Positions 15,582-23,686 of a stretch of DNA of 25,007 nucleotides are shown here, one piece after another. The notes below the pieces were generated by a model. The model made no database searches, had not been told where the DNA came from, and saw only the letters and a list, made by a program, of their open reading frames with translations. The translations under genes were made by a program, and so were the position numbers. The DNA is from an uncultured beta proteobacterium (GTDB taxonomy: Bacteria; Pseudomonadota; Gammaproteobacteria; Burkholderiales; SG8-39): assembly GCA_902826155.1 (NCBI GenBank), contig CADEDU010000028.1, forward strand, positions 1 to 25,007, written 5' to 3'. Position 1 is the stretch's first letter. Every line of letters starts with the position of its first letter.

Positions 15582-16154
15582 TTGGCCGCCTCGCTTTCAC
15601 TCGCCGCCTCGTCGCTGGCCGGCTTCGATTACGAAGCCGCGCTGGTGCGCTGCGCGCGCGGCGAGCAACGTGCGCTCAAGGAAATCTACGACCAGGAGGC
15701 CTCGCGACTGCTGGGCGTGGCGCTGCGGATCGTGCGCCGGCGCGAGGTCGCCAACGAGGTCGTGCACGACGCCTTCCTGCAGATCTGGCAGAAGGCGAGC
15801 ACATTCGACTCCGCGCGCGGCTCCGGCCGCGGCTGGATCTACACGGTGGTGCGGCATCGCGCGCTCAATTACATCCGCGACGACACGCGCGAGACCGAGC
15901 TCGACACCGAGGCGATCGAGCAGATTCCCGACAGCGCCGACGATCCGCTCGCGAGTCTGGAGCGGGTGTCGAGCGAGCATGCGATCCGTCGTTGTCTGGA
16001 ATCACTCGATGATTCCAAGCGCACCAGCGTGATGCTCGCGTTCGTCGACGGCTACACGCACGAGCAAGTGGCCGAACGCCTGGCCACGCCGCTTGGTACG
16101 GTGAAGTCGTGGATCCGCCGCGGGCTGGCGGCATTGAAGGCGTGCCTCGAATGA
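15582..16154 (+). CDS. ECF RNA polymerase sigma factor
   Basis: A 190-residue sigma-70-family ECF factor. Region 2 is at about residues 34-102, with VHDAFLQIWQKASTF and GWIYTVVRHRALNYIRD. Region 4 is at about 130-185, with CLESLDDSKRTSVMLAFVDGYTHEQVAERLATPLGTVKSWIRRGL, which is the helix-turn-helix that reads -35 elements. Linker and regions 2/4 resemble SigK/RpoE-like factors. It directs polymerase to stress-responsive promoters and is held by the adjacent anti-sigma. The start is a TTG at 15582, placed where the family usually begins, with only a weak upstream site. Its stop overlaps the anti-sigma start (ATGA), so translation is coupled. Confidence 0.92.
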   Translation: MAASLSLAASSLAGFDYEAALVRCARGEQRALKEIYDQEASRLLGVALRIVRRREVANEVVHDAFLQIWQKASTFDSARGSGRGWIYTVVRHRALNYIRDDTRETELDTEAIEQIPDSADDPLASLERVSSEHAIRRCLESLDDSKRTSVMLAFVDGYTHEQVAERLATPLGTVKSWIRRGLAALKACLE

Positions 16155-16864
16155 ACTTCGCCGACGCTGAAGAACGCGACGCGCTGGCCGGCGAATACGT
16201 GCTGGGGTTGCTCACGCGCAATGAGCGTGCGGAGTTCGAACGCGAGCTGCCGCGCAATCGCGCGCTGGCGATCGCGGTGCGCGACTGGGAAGAACGGCTG
16301 TGGCCGGTGAGCACCGTCGCCGCGCCGGTGCGCGTGAGCCCGGCGCTCTGGGCATGGATCGAGCGCGATCTGGGTTTCGTGCGCGCCATGCCGCGGCCCG
16401 AGGTTGAGCCGCCGCGCACATCGTGGTGGCAAAGTCTCGCGTTCTGGCGCACCGGTGCGTTGATTGCGACGGCCGCGGCGCTTCTCGTTGCGCTAGTGCC
16501 CGCGATGCGCGACATCGTCGCGCCGCCCGTCACCTACATCGCGGTGCTGGAGGCGCCCGATCGTTCACCGGGTTGGATCGTGCAGGCCACTGCCGGCAGG
16601 CCGGTGCGCCTGACACCGCTGGTGAGCGATACGGTCGGCGCGCAGCAATCGCTGCAGTTCTGGACCTTGATCGACAAGGCGCAAGGGCCGGTGTCGCTCG
16701 GACTGGTCGAGCCTAATCGCGCCAAGACCGTTCCGCACAAGAGCCTGCCAGGTCTGAAGGAAGGCCAGCTGTTCGAGATCACGCTCGAACCGTATGGCGG
16801 CTCGCCGCTCAAGACGCGTCCGAGCGGCAAGATTCTCTACAAAGGGCTTACCGTCGCGCAGTAG
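16151..16864 (+). CDS. Anti-sigma factor, RskA-like, inner membrane
   Basis: A 237-residue anti-sigma factor. The N-terminal cytosolic part (ALAGEYVLGLLTRNERAEFE) is the RskA-type domain that captures the sigma factor. One membrane segment lies at about residues 100-119 (RTGALIATAAALLVALVPAM). The C-terminal periplasmic part, with ITLEPYGGSPLKTRPSGKILYKG, is the RskA C-terminal domain. There is no zinc-binding HxxxCxxC motif, so redox sensing of the ChrR or RsrA type is unlikely. The ATG at 16151 overlaps the sigma stop by four bases, giving fixed stoichiometry. Release would be by regulated proteolysis as in RskA-type pairs, which is inference. Confidence 0.9.
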   Translation: MNFADAEERDALAGEYVLGLLTRNERAEFERELPRNRALAIAVRDWEERLWPVSTVAAPVRVSPALWAWIERDLGFVRAMPRPEVEPPRTSWWQSLAFWRTGALIATAAALLVALVPAMRDIVAPPVTYIAVLEAPDRSPGWIVQATAGRPVRLTPLVSDTVGAQQSLQFWTLIDKAQGPVSLGLVEPNRAKTVPHKSLPGLKEGQLFEITLEPYGGSPLKTRPSGKILYKGLTVAQ

Positions 16865-16997
16865 CGCGCGGGAGGGTCGCACAGTAGCGCATCGTTTGTT
16901 TCTCACGCGCTGCATCCAGTCGTCGTTCGCGCGAGTAGTCGGAGCACACGGATCGGCATGGGGCCGGTTCGCTCCAACTCTCGAACGGAGAACGAAG

Positions 16998-17789
16998 ATG
17001 CTCACGCGAATCTTTGCAACCTGCCTGTATGGCGCTGCGCTCAGTGCCACGCCTGTTGCCTTCACCACCGCTTCCGCCGCGACGATGGCGGGCCTCACCG
17101 GCGACAACACGCTCATCCTCATCGACCATCGTGCCGCCGCGGTGGAAAAGCAGATCAGCGTCACCGGCGTCGAGGGCAAGCTGATCGGCATCGACGTGCG
17201 CCCGGCCAACGGCAAGCTCTACGGCGTGGCCACCGACAACGCGCTCTACACGATCGACATCGACAGTGGTCGCGCCACCAAAACGGTCGCGCTCAACAAG
17301 CCGTTTCCTGTGGCGGGTCGCGCGATCGTCGATTTCAATCCGGTGGCCGACCGGCTGCGGCTGATGTCGAGCGATGGCACCAGTTTCCGCGTGAACGTCG
17401 ACACCGGTGAAGTGGCCATCGACGGCTCGCACAACTACGACAAGAGCGCTGCGTGGGCCAATGACAAACCGATGGTGATGGCCGGCGCCTACACCAACTC
17501 GTTCGCCGGTACCAAGCAGACCGAGCTGTTCAATCTCGATATGGCGCAAGGCATGCTGATGCTGCAGGTGCCGCCGAACGACGGCACGTTGAAGGCGGTG
17601 GGCAAATTGAGCGTGAAAGCCGACTCGTTCGACATCTGGTCGGACGGCAACGGCACCAACATGGCCTTCGCGGTGGCCGGCAATGCGCTCTACACGGTGG
17701 ATCTGAAGACGGGCGCGGGGAACTCGATCGGTGCGATCAAAGGACTGCGCGTGCCGCTGATCGACGTTGCGGTTCTTCCTTCGAAGTAA
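16998..17789 (+). CDS. Secreted DUF4394 protein
   Basis: A 263-residue exported protein. The signal peptide ends near TASA-27. The mature part is a DUF4394 domain with repeated beta-strand units: MAGLTGDNTLILID, LIGIDVRPANGKLYGVA, NALYTIDIDSGRAT, AIVDFNPVADRLRLMSSDG, YTVDLKTG. This looks like a beta-propeller-type fold. Function is unknown for the family. The ATG at 16998 has GGAG eight to eleven bases upstream. It lies 133 bases after the anti-sigma gene on the same strand and is plausibly a target or part of the sigma operon. The next gene converges with it. Confidence 0.88.
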   Translation: MLTRIFATCLYGAALSATPVAFTTASAATMAGLTGDNTLILIDHRAAAVEKQISVTGVEGKLIGIDVRPANGKLYGVATDNALYTIDIDSGRATKTVALNKPFPVAGRAIVDFNPVADRLRLMSSDGTSFRVNVDTGEVAIDGSHNYDKSAAWANDKPMVMAGAYTNSFAGTKQTELFNLDMAQGMLMLQVPPNDGTLKAVGKLSVKADSFDIWSDGNGTNMAFAVAGNALYTVDLKTGAGNSIGAIKGLRVPLIDVAVLPSK

Positions 17790-17813
17790 GAAGGCCCGCG
17801 GGCGAGCCTCGCG

Positions 17814-18239
17814 TCACGGCATCTGAATCTTGCCGCCCCCGCCGAGGCCGCCCATCCCACCCATGCCACCCATTCCTCCCATGCCGCCACCGCCGGCACC
17901 GGGCACGAGGATCGACGAGGAGGCCTGACGCCGCATTTCCTGCAGTTCTTTGACGGTGCGCTCGATGGCTTCCTTGGCGAGCGGGCCGAATTTGTTTGCG
18001 GCGTCACCCACCGATTCGGCTTCGATCTCGAACACGATCGGCAGCGCGCCGACGTTGCTCATCACCTGCGTCTCGCCGATGTACTGCATCGGACGCGCCG
18101 GATCGCGCAGTCCGTCGGCGTTCACCGGCGTGAGTCGGCGAATCGTGCCGACGCGCCGATCGGTGAATACCTCTTCGAGAAACAGCCCGTTCGGGTCGAT
18201 TTGCGGCTCGGGCATGCGCTCGTCGGGACGGGTGGCCAT
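17814..18239 (-). CDS. Small protein with GroEL-like Gly-Gly-Met tail, unknown function
   Basis: A 141-residue protein I do not recognise. Residues 1-110 form a soluble alpha/beta domain (GLFLEEVFTDRRVGTIRRLTPV, QYIGETQVMS, AKEAIERTVKELQEMRRQ). Residues 114-136 are Gly-rich and include four Gly-Gly-Met units (GGMGGMGGMGGM, from 118), ending KIQMP. GroEL has a similar (GGM)n C-terminal tail, but no chaperonin domain is present. There is no signal peptide or membrane segment. The ATG at 18239 has AGGAGAG four bases upstream. It is convergent with the DUF4394 gene and divergent from the nucleotidase gene. Confidence 0.8.
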   Translation of the reverse strand: MATRPDERMPEPQIDPNGLFLEEVFTDRRVGTIRRLTPVNADGLRDPARPMQYIGETQVMSNVGALPIVFEIEAESVGDAANKFGPLAKEAIERTVKELQEMRRQASSSILVPGAGGGGMGGMGGMGGMGGLGGGGKIQMP

Positions 18240-18427
18240 GCGACTCTCCTGGATCAAGAAATGGGTCGCCCGCATTGTCCCCCAGGTCGTGCCGATTTGT
18301 CCTCGATGTGCGGGCCGGCGCGGCTGACCGGATGCACCGGCGCACCCGTCCACGGCGGAGCGGCGTGGCCCAGGTGGTAACGTAGCGCCCCTGTAATTGC
18401 GCAGGCCGACAGCGAGCGCCTTCCCGA

Positions 18428-19051
18428 ATGAGCGAGCGTACGTTTGTATTTGGTGTGGATCTCGATGGCACCTGCGCCGATTTCTATGGCGGCCTGCGAC
18501 CGATCGCCGCCGAGTGGCTGGGCGTGGCGGTCGATTCGCTCACCGAGCAGGTGTCGTGGGATCTGCCCGAGTGGGGCATCGATCGCGCGCCCGGTGGCTA
18601 CGAGGCGTTGCACAAGTTCGCCGTCACCCAGCGCAATCTGTTTCGCGATCTGCGGCCGATGCCCGGCGCCCCGCAAGCGCTGCGCTCGCTGTCGAAGCGC
18701 GGGGTGCGCATCCGCATCATCACGCACCGGCTGTTCATCAAATTCTTCCATATGCCGGCGGTGCAGCAGACGGTGGAGTGGCTCGACAGCCACGACATTC
18801 CGTACTGGGATCTGTGCTTCATGAGCGACAAGGCCGCGGTGGGCGCGGATCTGTACATCGAAGACAGTCCGAGCAACGTCGAGCGGCTGCGCCAGGACGG
18901 GCATCCGACCATCGTGTTCTCCAATTCGACTAACCGGCATCTACCCGGGCCCCGCGCCGAGACCTGGGCACAGGTCGAGACGCTGGTGCTCAAGGAACTG
19001 GAGCAGTGGGAGGCGCACGCGAAATACCAGGGCGTGTTGCCCGGGCTGTGA
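18428..19051 (+). CDS. 5'-deoxyribonucleotidase-like HAD hydrolase (NT5C family)
   Basis: A 207-residue HAD-superfamily phosphatase. The nucleophile motif is DLDGT with D11 and D13, the second motif is RIITHR, the Lys motif is MSDKAAV, and the acidic motif is LYIEDSPSN. The cap region between motifs I and II ([10 protein letters not shown]) is like cytosolic 5'(3')-deoxyribonucleotidases, which dephosphorylate nucleoside monophosphates. Length is as expected. No signal peptide, so cytosolic. The start is the ATG at 18428; there is no strong Shine-Dalgarno. It is followed after 100 bases by a TTT receptor gene and is probably monocistronic. Confidence 0.88.
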   Translation: MSERTFVFGVDLDGTCADFYGGLRPIAAEWLGVAVDSLTEQVSWDLPEWGIDRAPGGYEALHKFAVTQRNLFRDLRPMPGAPQALRSLSKRGVRIRIITHRLFIKFFHMPAVQQTVEWLDSHDIPYWDLCFMSDKAAVGADLYIEDSPSNVERLRQDGHPTIVFSNSTNRHLPGPRAETWAQVETLVLKELEQWEAHAKYQGVLPGL

Positions 19052-19151
19052 ACGCGTTGAGTGCACCGCGCATACCAAGCCCCGCGCGCGATCCCTGCCG
19101 TGCCTGTCAGACTCGGGCTACCCCCATTCAATGAAACGAAGGAGCGCAGTC

Positions 19152-20126
19152 ATGAGGAGGTTCAAGTCGATCGCGGCCGGCGTGGTCGTGCTGACGCTGG
19201 GTGCGTCGCACGCTGCGTTCGCGCAGGATTATCCGAACAAGACGATCCGGCTGGTGGTGCCGTTCGCCCCGGGCGGGGTCACCGACAACAGCGCGCGCGT
19301 GCTCGCCGACCGGCTCGGCCAGCGCCTCGGTCAGCAGGTGATCGTCGAGAACCGCGCGGGGGCAAGCGGCAACATCGGCACGCAGATGGTGGCGCAGTCG
19401 GCGCCGGACGGCTATACGCTGCTGTTGGGCTTCGACGGCACGCTGGTGATCAATCCGCATGTGTACCCGAAGCTGCCGTTCGACACGCTGCGCGATTTCG
19501 CGCCGGTGACCAAGCTGGGCGAGGGCGGGCTGATCATCGTCGCGCACACCTCGGTACCGGCGTCCAATCTGCGTGAGCTGGTCGCCCTGTCGAAGCAAAA
19601 GCCCGGTTCGCTTTCGTACGGCAGTGCCGGCACCGGCAGCACCTCGCATGCAAGCGCCGAGCTGCTCAAGTTCGAGACCGGGCTGGACATGACGCATGTG
19701 CCGTACAAGGGCGGCGGTCCGGCGACGCAGGATGTGGTCGCCGGGCAGATTGCGCTGGGCGCGGTGTCGGTGGCCGGTGCCGCGCAGTTCGTCAAGCAGG
19801 GGCGCATTCGCGGCATCTGCGTGCACAACCGCAAGCGCGATGGTGCGGTGCCCGACGTTCCGACCTGTGCCGAGGCCGGCGCGCCCGGGCATTTCAGTTC
19901 CACCTGGACCGGCATCCTGGTACCGGTCAAGACGCCACGCCCGATCATCGACAAGCTCAATGCCGAGATCGGCGCGGTGTTGAAGGAGCCCGAGATCATC
20001 AAGCGCTATGCAGCGGTGGGCATCGAGCCGGAAGGCGGCACGCCCGAGGCGTATGCGCAGCTGATTCGCGACGATCTGGTGAAGTGGGAGCGTGTGGTCA
20101 AGCTGGCGAAGATTCGCATCGAGTAG
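19152..20126 (+). CDS. TTT-family (Bug) periplasmic substrate-binding receptor
   Basis: A 324-residue tripartite tricarboxylate transporter receptor, the third in this window. The signal peptide is predicted to be cleaved after AFA-24. Motifs: YPNKTIRLVVPFAPGGVTDNSAR, VENRAGASGNIGTQ, PDGYTLLLGFDGTLVINPHVYPKLPFD, GSAGTGSTSH, HVPYKGGGPATQDVVAGQ. I use the ATG at 19152, with AAGGAG nine bases upstream. The ATG at 19131 has none. It is an orphan receptor for an unknown carboxylate-like solute. The kinase gene starts four bases after its stop, so they may share a transcript, though their functions look unrelated. Confidence 0.92.
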   Translation: MRRFKSIAAGVVVLTLGASHAAFAQDYPNKTIRLVVPFAPGGVTDNSARVLADRLGQRLGQQVIVENRAGASGNIGTQMVAQSAPDGYTLLLGFDGTLVINPHVYPKLPFDTLRDFAPVTKLGEGGLIIVAHTSVPASNLRELVALSKQKPGSLSYGSAGTGSTSHASAELLKFETGLDMTHVPYKGGGPATQDVVAGQIALGAVSVAGAAQFVKQGRIRGICVHNRKRDGAVPDVPTCAEAGAPGHFSSTWTGILVPVKTPRPIIDKLNAEIGAVLKEPEIIKRYAAVGIEPEGGTPEAYAQLIRDDLVKWERVVKLAKIRIE

Positions 20127-20129
20127 CGC

Positions 20130-21302
20130 GTGGCACAAAATCGATCGTCAGGCCCGCGCGGCGCACAGCCGGCAAAGCGCGGCAAAACAAAAGGGGCCGT
20201 CTCGCGCACCGCGCCGACTGCCGACAACGGCGCACCCTATGCCGGTTTGACCCCCGACGTCGTGCTCGACGCGTTGGAAAGCGTCGGGCTGCGTGGCGAT
20301 GGCCGGCTCCTCAGTCTCAACAGTTACGAAAATCGCGTCTATCAAGTGCACCTGGAGCAAGGTGACTCGGTCGTCGCGAAGTTCTACCGGGCCGCGCGCT
20401 GGTCCGATGCGCAGATTCTCGAGGAGCACGCGTTCGCCGGCGAGCTGGCCGCGCGCGAGATTCCGGTGGTGGCGCCGATGGTGCTTGCGGCTGCCGGTGC
20501 TAAGAAGTCCGCAGCACGAGTGACCGCGGCAGCGCGTGCGAGCGCAGCGGCTGCAGACGCAGAAGCCGCGCCATCGGGCGGGGCCGCACGCAGCACGCTG
20601 CACGCGTTCAGTGGCTTTCGCTTCACGGTGTATCCACGCCGCGGTGGTCGCGCTCCGGAACTCGACAACGAGGACACGCTGCGCTGGCTCGGGCGGTTCA
20701 TCGCGCGCATCCACGCCGTCGGGGCCAGCAAGCCGTTTCGCACGCGGCCGCCGCTCGATCTGGAAACCTTCGGCCAGGAGCCGCGCGACTGGCTGATCGA
20801 CCACGACTTCATCCCGGCCGACTTGCTCGAATCCTGGGAGAACGCGGTCGAACTCGCGCTCGACGGCGTCGACGAAGCGTTCGATCGCGTCGACGACGCG
20901 CGACAGATCCGGCTGCATGGTGACTGCCATTCGGGCAACGTGCTGTGGACCGACGGTGGCCCGCACTTCGTCGATTTCGACGATTGCCGCACCGGTCCGG
21001 CGGTGCAGGATCTGTGGATGCTGCTATCGGGCGAGCGCGCGGCGGCCGAGATCCAACTGCGCGCGCTGTTGCAGGGCTATCGTGAATTCCACGAGTTCGA
21101 TGTGCGCGAGCTCGGGTTGATCGAAGCGCTGCGCACCTTGCGGCTGATCCACTACAGCGCGTGGATCGCCCGGCGCTGGGACGATCCGGCGTTTCCGGCG
21201 GCGTTTCCGTGGTTCAACACGCAGCGCTACTGGCAAGACCGGATCCTGGAATTGCGCGAGCAGATCGCCGCGATGCAGGAGTCGCCGTTGCGGCTGCCTT
21301 GA
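20130..21302 (+). CDS. srkA: SrkA/YihE-type stress-response kinase with Ala-rich insertion
   Basis: A 390-residue aminoglycoside-phosphotransferase-fold Ser/Thr kinase of the SrkA (YihE) family, which protects cells from stress-induced death in E. coli. Lys84 in VVAKFYR is the nucleotide-binding lysine. The catalytic loop is HGDCHSGN (D265, N270) and the metal Asp is D282 in VDFDD. The GFRFTVYPRRGGR strand is the family hallmark. The N-terminal 35 residues are an extra basic tail. Between VAPMVLAA and TLHAFSG there is an insertion, about residues 121-155, that is nearly all Ala, Lys, Arg and Ser. E. coli SrkA has no such segment there. The GTG start at 20130 lies four bases after the TTT receptor stop. 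An internal start cannot be excluded. Confidence 0.88.
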   Translation: MAQNRSSGPRGAQPAKRGKTKGAVSRTAPTADNGAPYAGLTPDVVLDALESVGLRGDGRLLSLNSYENRVYQVHLEQGDSVVAKFYRAARWSDAQILEEHAFAGELAAREIPVVAPMVLAAAGAKKSAARVTAAARASAAAADAEAAPSGGAARSTLHAFSGFRFTVYPRRGGRAPELDNEDTLRWLGRFIARIHAVGASKPFRTRPPLDLETFGQEPRDWLIDHDFIPADLLESWENAVELALDGVDEAFDRVDDARQIRLHGDCHSGNVLWTDGGPHFVDFDDCRTGPAVQDLWMLLSGERAAAEIQLRALLQGYREFHEFDVRELGLIEALRTLRLIHYSAWIARRWDDPAFPAAFPWFNTQRYWQDRILELREQIAAMQESPLRLP

Positions 21303-21388
21303 GCGGCGCGGTACCGCGCGCCTTGACCCCGTTCGCGGCGCAGACCGAGAATCGGCCGGCGTACCGCTCTCATACCAGGAGGAGACCC

Positions 21389-22414
21389 ATGATTACCCGA
21401 TTCGCCGATCGATCGAGCCGCATCGTGCGCCGCACGCTGCTATGGACCGCGACGGTGGCGCTCGTGGCCGGCAGCGGGACGGCACTCGCCGACGGCCGCA
21501 ACGACACCGACGATCTGCTGCGCACCGTCAAACGCGCGCGGGTGATCGATCTGTCGCACACCTGGGAGATCACCTCGCCGATCGCCGGGGTGAATCCGCC
21601 GTATGCGTTTTCACTGTCGGCCACGCACGCCAACACGCGTGGCTCGTTCGGTGACGGCGCGCAGCTTTCGTTCACTTCCGAAGTGCAGGCCTGGAGCGGT
21701 CAGCATGGCGCCCCGTCGATCGATGCGATCGGCCACATCGGCCGCGACGGCAAGCTGTTCGGCGGCGTCGACGCGGCGGCGGCCACCGGCAACAACAACG
21801 GCATCGGCGCGGCCGGCGTCGGCGGGCATCTGGCGATCGACAATTTTCCGAAGGATCTGTTGATCTCGCGCGGCGTGCTGCTCGATGTGGCGCGCTTCAA
21901 GAACAAGAGCTGGGATCCGCTCAAGCCTGGCGAAGAGATCTCGGCGCGCGATCTGGCCGACACCGCACGGCATTTCGGCGTGCAGATCCGCCGCGGCGAC
22001 ACGATCTTCATTCGCACCGGCTGGGGCCCGTACTTCAAGGACAACGCCGCGCTCTACAAGGGCGACGACTCGCCCGGGCCGGGGCTCGATGCCGCCGAAT
22101 GGCTGGCGCGACAGGGCGCGCGCATCGTTGGCAATGACACGCTCACCTTCGAGAAGCGTCCGCCGATCACGTTCACGCCGAAGTTCCAGGTGTTCCCGGT
22201 GCACATGCGGCTGATCGCCGATGCGGGCATCTACATCATCGAGAACCTCAATCTCGAGGATCTGGCGCGGGCACGCGCGTACGAGTTCGCCGTGGTCATC
22301 CCGCCGCTCAAGGTCAAAGGCGGCACCGGCTCGGCGCTGCGTGCGTTCGCGCTGGTGTCGGACGACGATCGCGGCGGGAAGGGAACCGGCGGGCGTGACC
22401 GCGACGACGATTGA
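21389..22414 (+). CDS. Exported cyclase-family (kynurenine-formamidase-like) protein
   Basis: A 341-residue cyclase-family (PF04199-like) metalloenzyme relative. Residues 50-60 carry VIDLSHTWE. The metal motif of the family, HxGTHxDxPxH, appears as HGAPSIDAIGH. That keeps H106, D112 and H116 but replaces the second His with Ser110. Further on, FIRTGWGPYF and the acidic IENLNLEDL segment near the C-terminus are family-like. An N-terminal signal (VRRTLLWTATVALVAGSGTALA) ends near residue 34. It has two arginines and could be Tat or Sec. A low-complexity Asp/Gly/Arg tail ends the protein. The start ATG at 21389 is preceded by AGGAGGAGA. Substrate unknown; it may be another hydrolase for amides or lactones. 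Confidence 0.85.
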   Translation: MITRFADRSSRIVRRTLLWTATVALVAGSGTALADGRNDTDDLLRTVKRARVIDLSHTWEITSPIAGVNPPYAFSLSATHANTRGSFGDGAQLSFTSEVQAWSGQHGAPSIDAIGHIGRDGKLFGGVDAAAATGNNNGIGAAGVGGHLAIDNFPKDLLISRGVLLDVARFKNKSWDPLKPGEEISARDLADTARHFGVQIRRGDTIFIRTGWGPYFKDNAALYKGDDSPGPGLDAAEWLARQGARIVGNDTLTFEKRPPITFTPKFQVFPVHMRLIADAGIYIIENLNLEDLARARAYEFAVVIPPLKVKGGTGSALRAFALVSDDDRGGKGTGGRDRDDD

Positions 22415-22466
22415 CCGGTCCGAATTAGCGCGGCTGTACAGCGCGCGGCATGGAGGCTGATTCACG

Positions 22467-23669
22467 ATGGCCGGCGTGTTCATCAGCTACCGGCAAAGCG
22501 ACAGCAAGGCTTGGGCGCTGTTGCTGGGCGACGATCTCGTGGAGGTGTTTGGCCCCGATGCGATCTTTCTAGACCGGGATACGCTGCACGCGGGACCGTG
22601 GCGCGAACAGATCGAGCAAGGGCTCGCCCGTTGTAACGTGACACTCCTCGTGATTGGCCGGCAGTGGCTGGCCGCGGCTGACGCACAGGGCCGCCGGCTC
22701 GATCAACCTGACGACGTACACCGACGCGAGATCGCTTACGCTCTCGGCCGCGCGGGCATGACGGTCATTCCGGTGTTGGTCGATGATGCACCAATGCCTG
22801 CCGCCGGCGAGCTTCCCGAGGACATTCGCGGGCTCGCCGAGCAACAGGCGCGGCGGTTCTCTGATCTGGCTGCGCGGCGCGAAGTCGATGTGCGCGCGCT
22901 GGTGGGTGATATCGAGCGTGTCAGTGGTTTGCGGCGGCGGCCGGCCCCAGGGGACCCGTCGACTCAGGAGCGGTTCGTGCCGTTCGCGCTCGATGAGGCC
23001 GGTGCACGCACGGCGTTCGACAAATGGGCGCGCGGATTGTTGATGGCGCCGAAGAACTTTGCCGATGCCGTCAAGCTCGGTGAATTGAAGCCGGCCTGGG
23101 TGCCGCAGTGGCGGGTCCGGGCCAATGTCGCTGCGGTTTGGCAAGCGCGGCGTAACGAGTCGCATTCGAACGATGCAACATGGACGGAGCAGCAGGGCGA
23201 GACCAAAGCATTGATCGACGATCTGGTGATCGACGCGAGCGGTTTGCCGGGCAGCGCACCGGCGATGCTTGGTCGCGACTTGCTGGCGCGCGTACAACAA
23301 GCTGCGACGCGGCCCGAGGCGGCCGTACCGGTTCGTCCGGTGACGCTCGATCGCGCCGCGGCGCAGGCCGAAGCCAGCAAGCGGCTGCGGCGGCTACTGG
23401 AGGAGCGCATCAAGAAGCAGGTCGGTGGCGCGCGACAGGAGATCCAGCAGCTCGATCTGCGCATCGACCCACTCACCTTGGAGGACGTGCTCGCGCCCGC
23501 CTTCGAGAGCAACTACACCTACAACGGCAAGCAAGAGGCGGTGTGGATCCACGCACACGACGGGGAAGTGGGCGCTTCGTCGCCGCTGGCGGGCGGCAAG
23601 GTCGCCATCGTGGTGGGTATCGTAGTTGTCGTGATTGCGCTGATCGTTGCGCTGTTCGCGATGAACTGA
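22467..23669 (+). CDS. TIR-domain protein with zinc-ribbon-family-like C-terminal region and tail anchor
   Basis: A 400-residue protein. Residues 2-140 are a TIR domain: GVFISYRQSDSKAWALLLGDDL, FLDRDTLHAGPWREQIEQGLARC, LLVIGRQWL, REIAYALGRAGMTVIPVLVDD. Acidic residues E47 and E50 lie in the helix where NAD-cleaving TIR domains have the catalytic Glu, but I cannot assign it. From about 168, VPFALDEAGARTAFDKWA, WVPQWRVRANV, DDLVIDASGLPG and the C-terminal YTYNGKQEAVWIHAHDGEVGASSPLAG follow the layout of bacterial zinc-ribbon membrane-linked proteins, without the zinc-ribbon cysteines. A membrane segment lies at 379-399. The topology is probably cytosolic with a C-terminal tail anchor. The ATG at 22467 has GGAGG ten bases upstream. 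The ankyrin gene starts 17 bases later. Confidence 0.85.
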   Translation: MAGVFISYRQSDSKAWALLLGDDLVEVFGPDAIFLDRDTLHAGPWREQIEQGLARCNVTLLVIGRQWLAAADAQGRRLDQPDDVHRREIAYALGRAGMTVIPVLVDDAPMPAAGELPEDIRGLAEQQARRFSDLAARREVDVRALVGDIERVSGLRRRPAPGDPSTQERFVPFALDEAGARTAFDKWARGLLMAPKNFADAVKLGELKPAWVPQWRVRANVAAVWQARRNESHSNDATWTEQQGETKALIDDLVIDASGLPGSAPAMLGRDLLARVQQAATRPEAAVPVRPVTLDRAAAQAEASKRLRRLLEERIKKQVGGARQEIQQLDLRIDPLTLEDVLAPAFESNYTYNGKQEAVWIHAHDGEVGASSPLAGGKVAIVVGIVVVVIALIVALFAMN

Positions 23670-23686
23670 GGGCGGGCAGGCCGACC

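Noticed and set aside
16853..16890. Imperfect direct repeat of 15 bases (one mismatch) around the anti-sigma stop codon
   Set aside because: Short and made of common GC-rich words; likely chance. No reason to call it a functional site.
17794..17803. 10-bp palindrome GCCCGCGGGC between convergent genes
   Set aside because: No loop and no T-run, so not a credible terminator. Such palindromes are frequent at this G+C.
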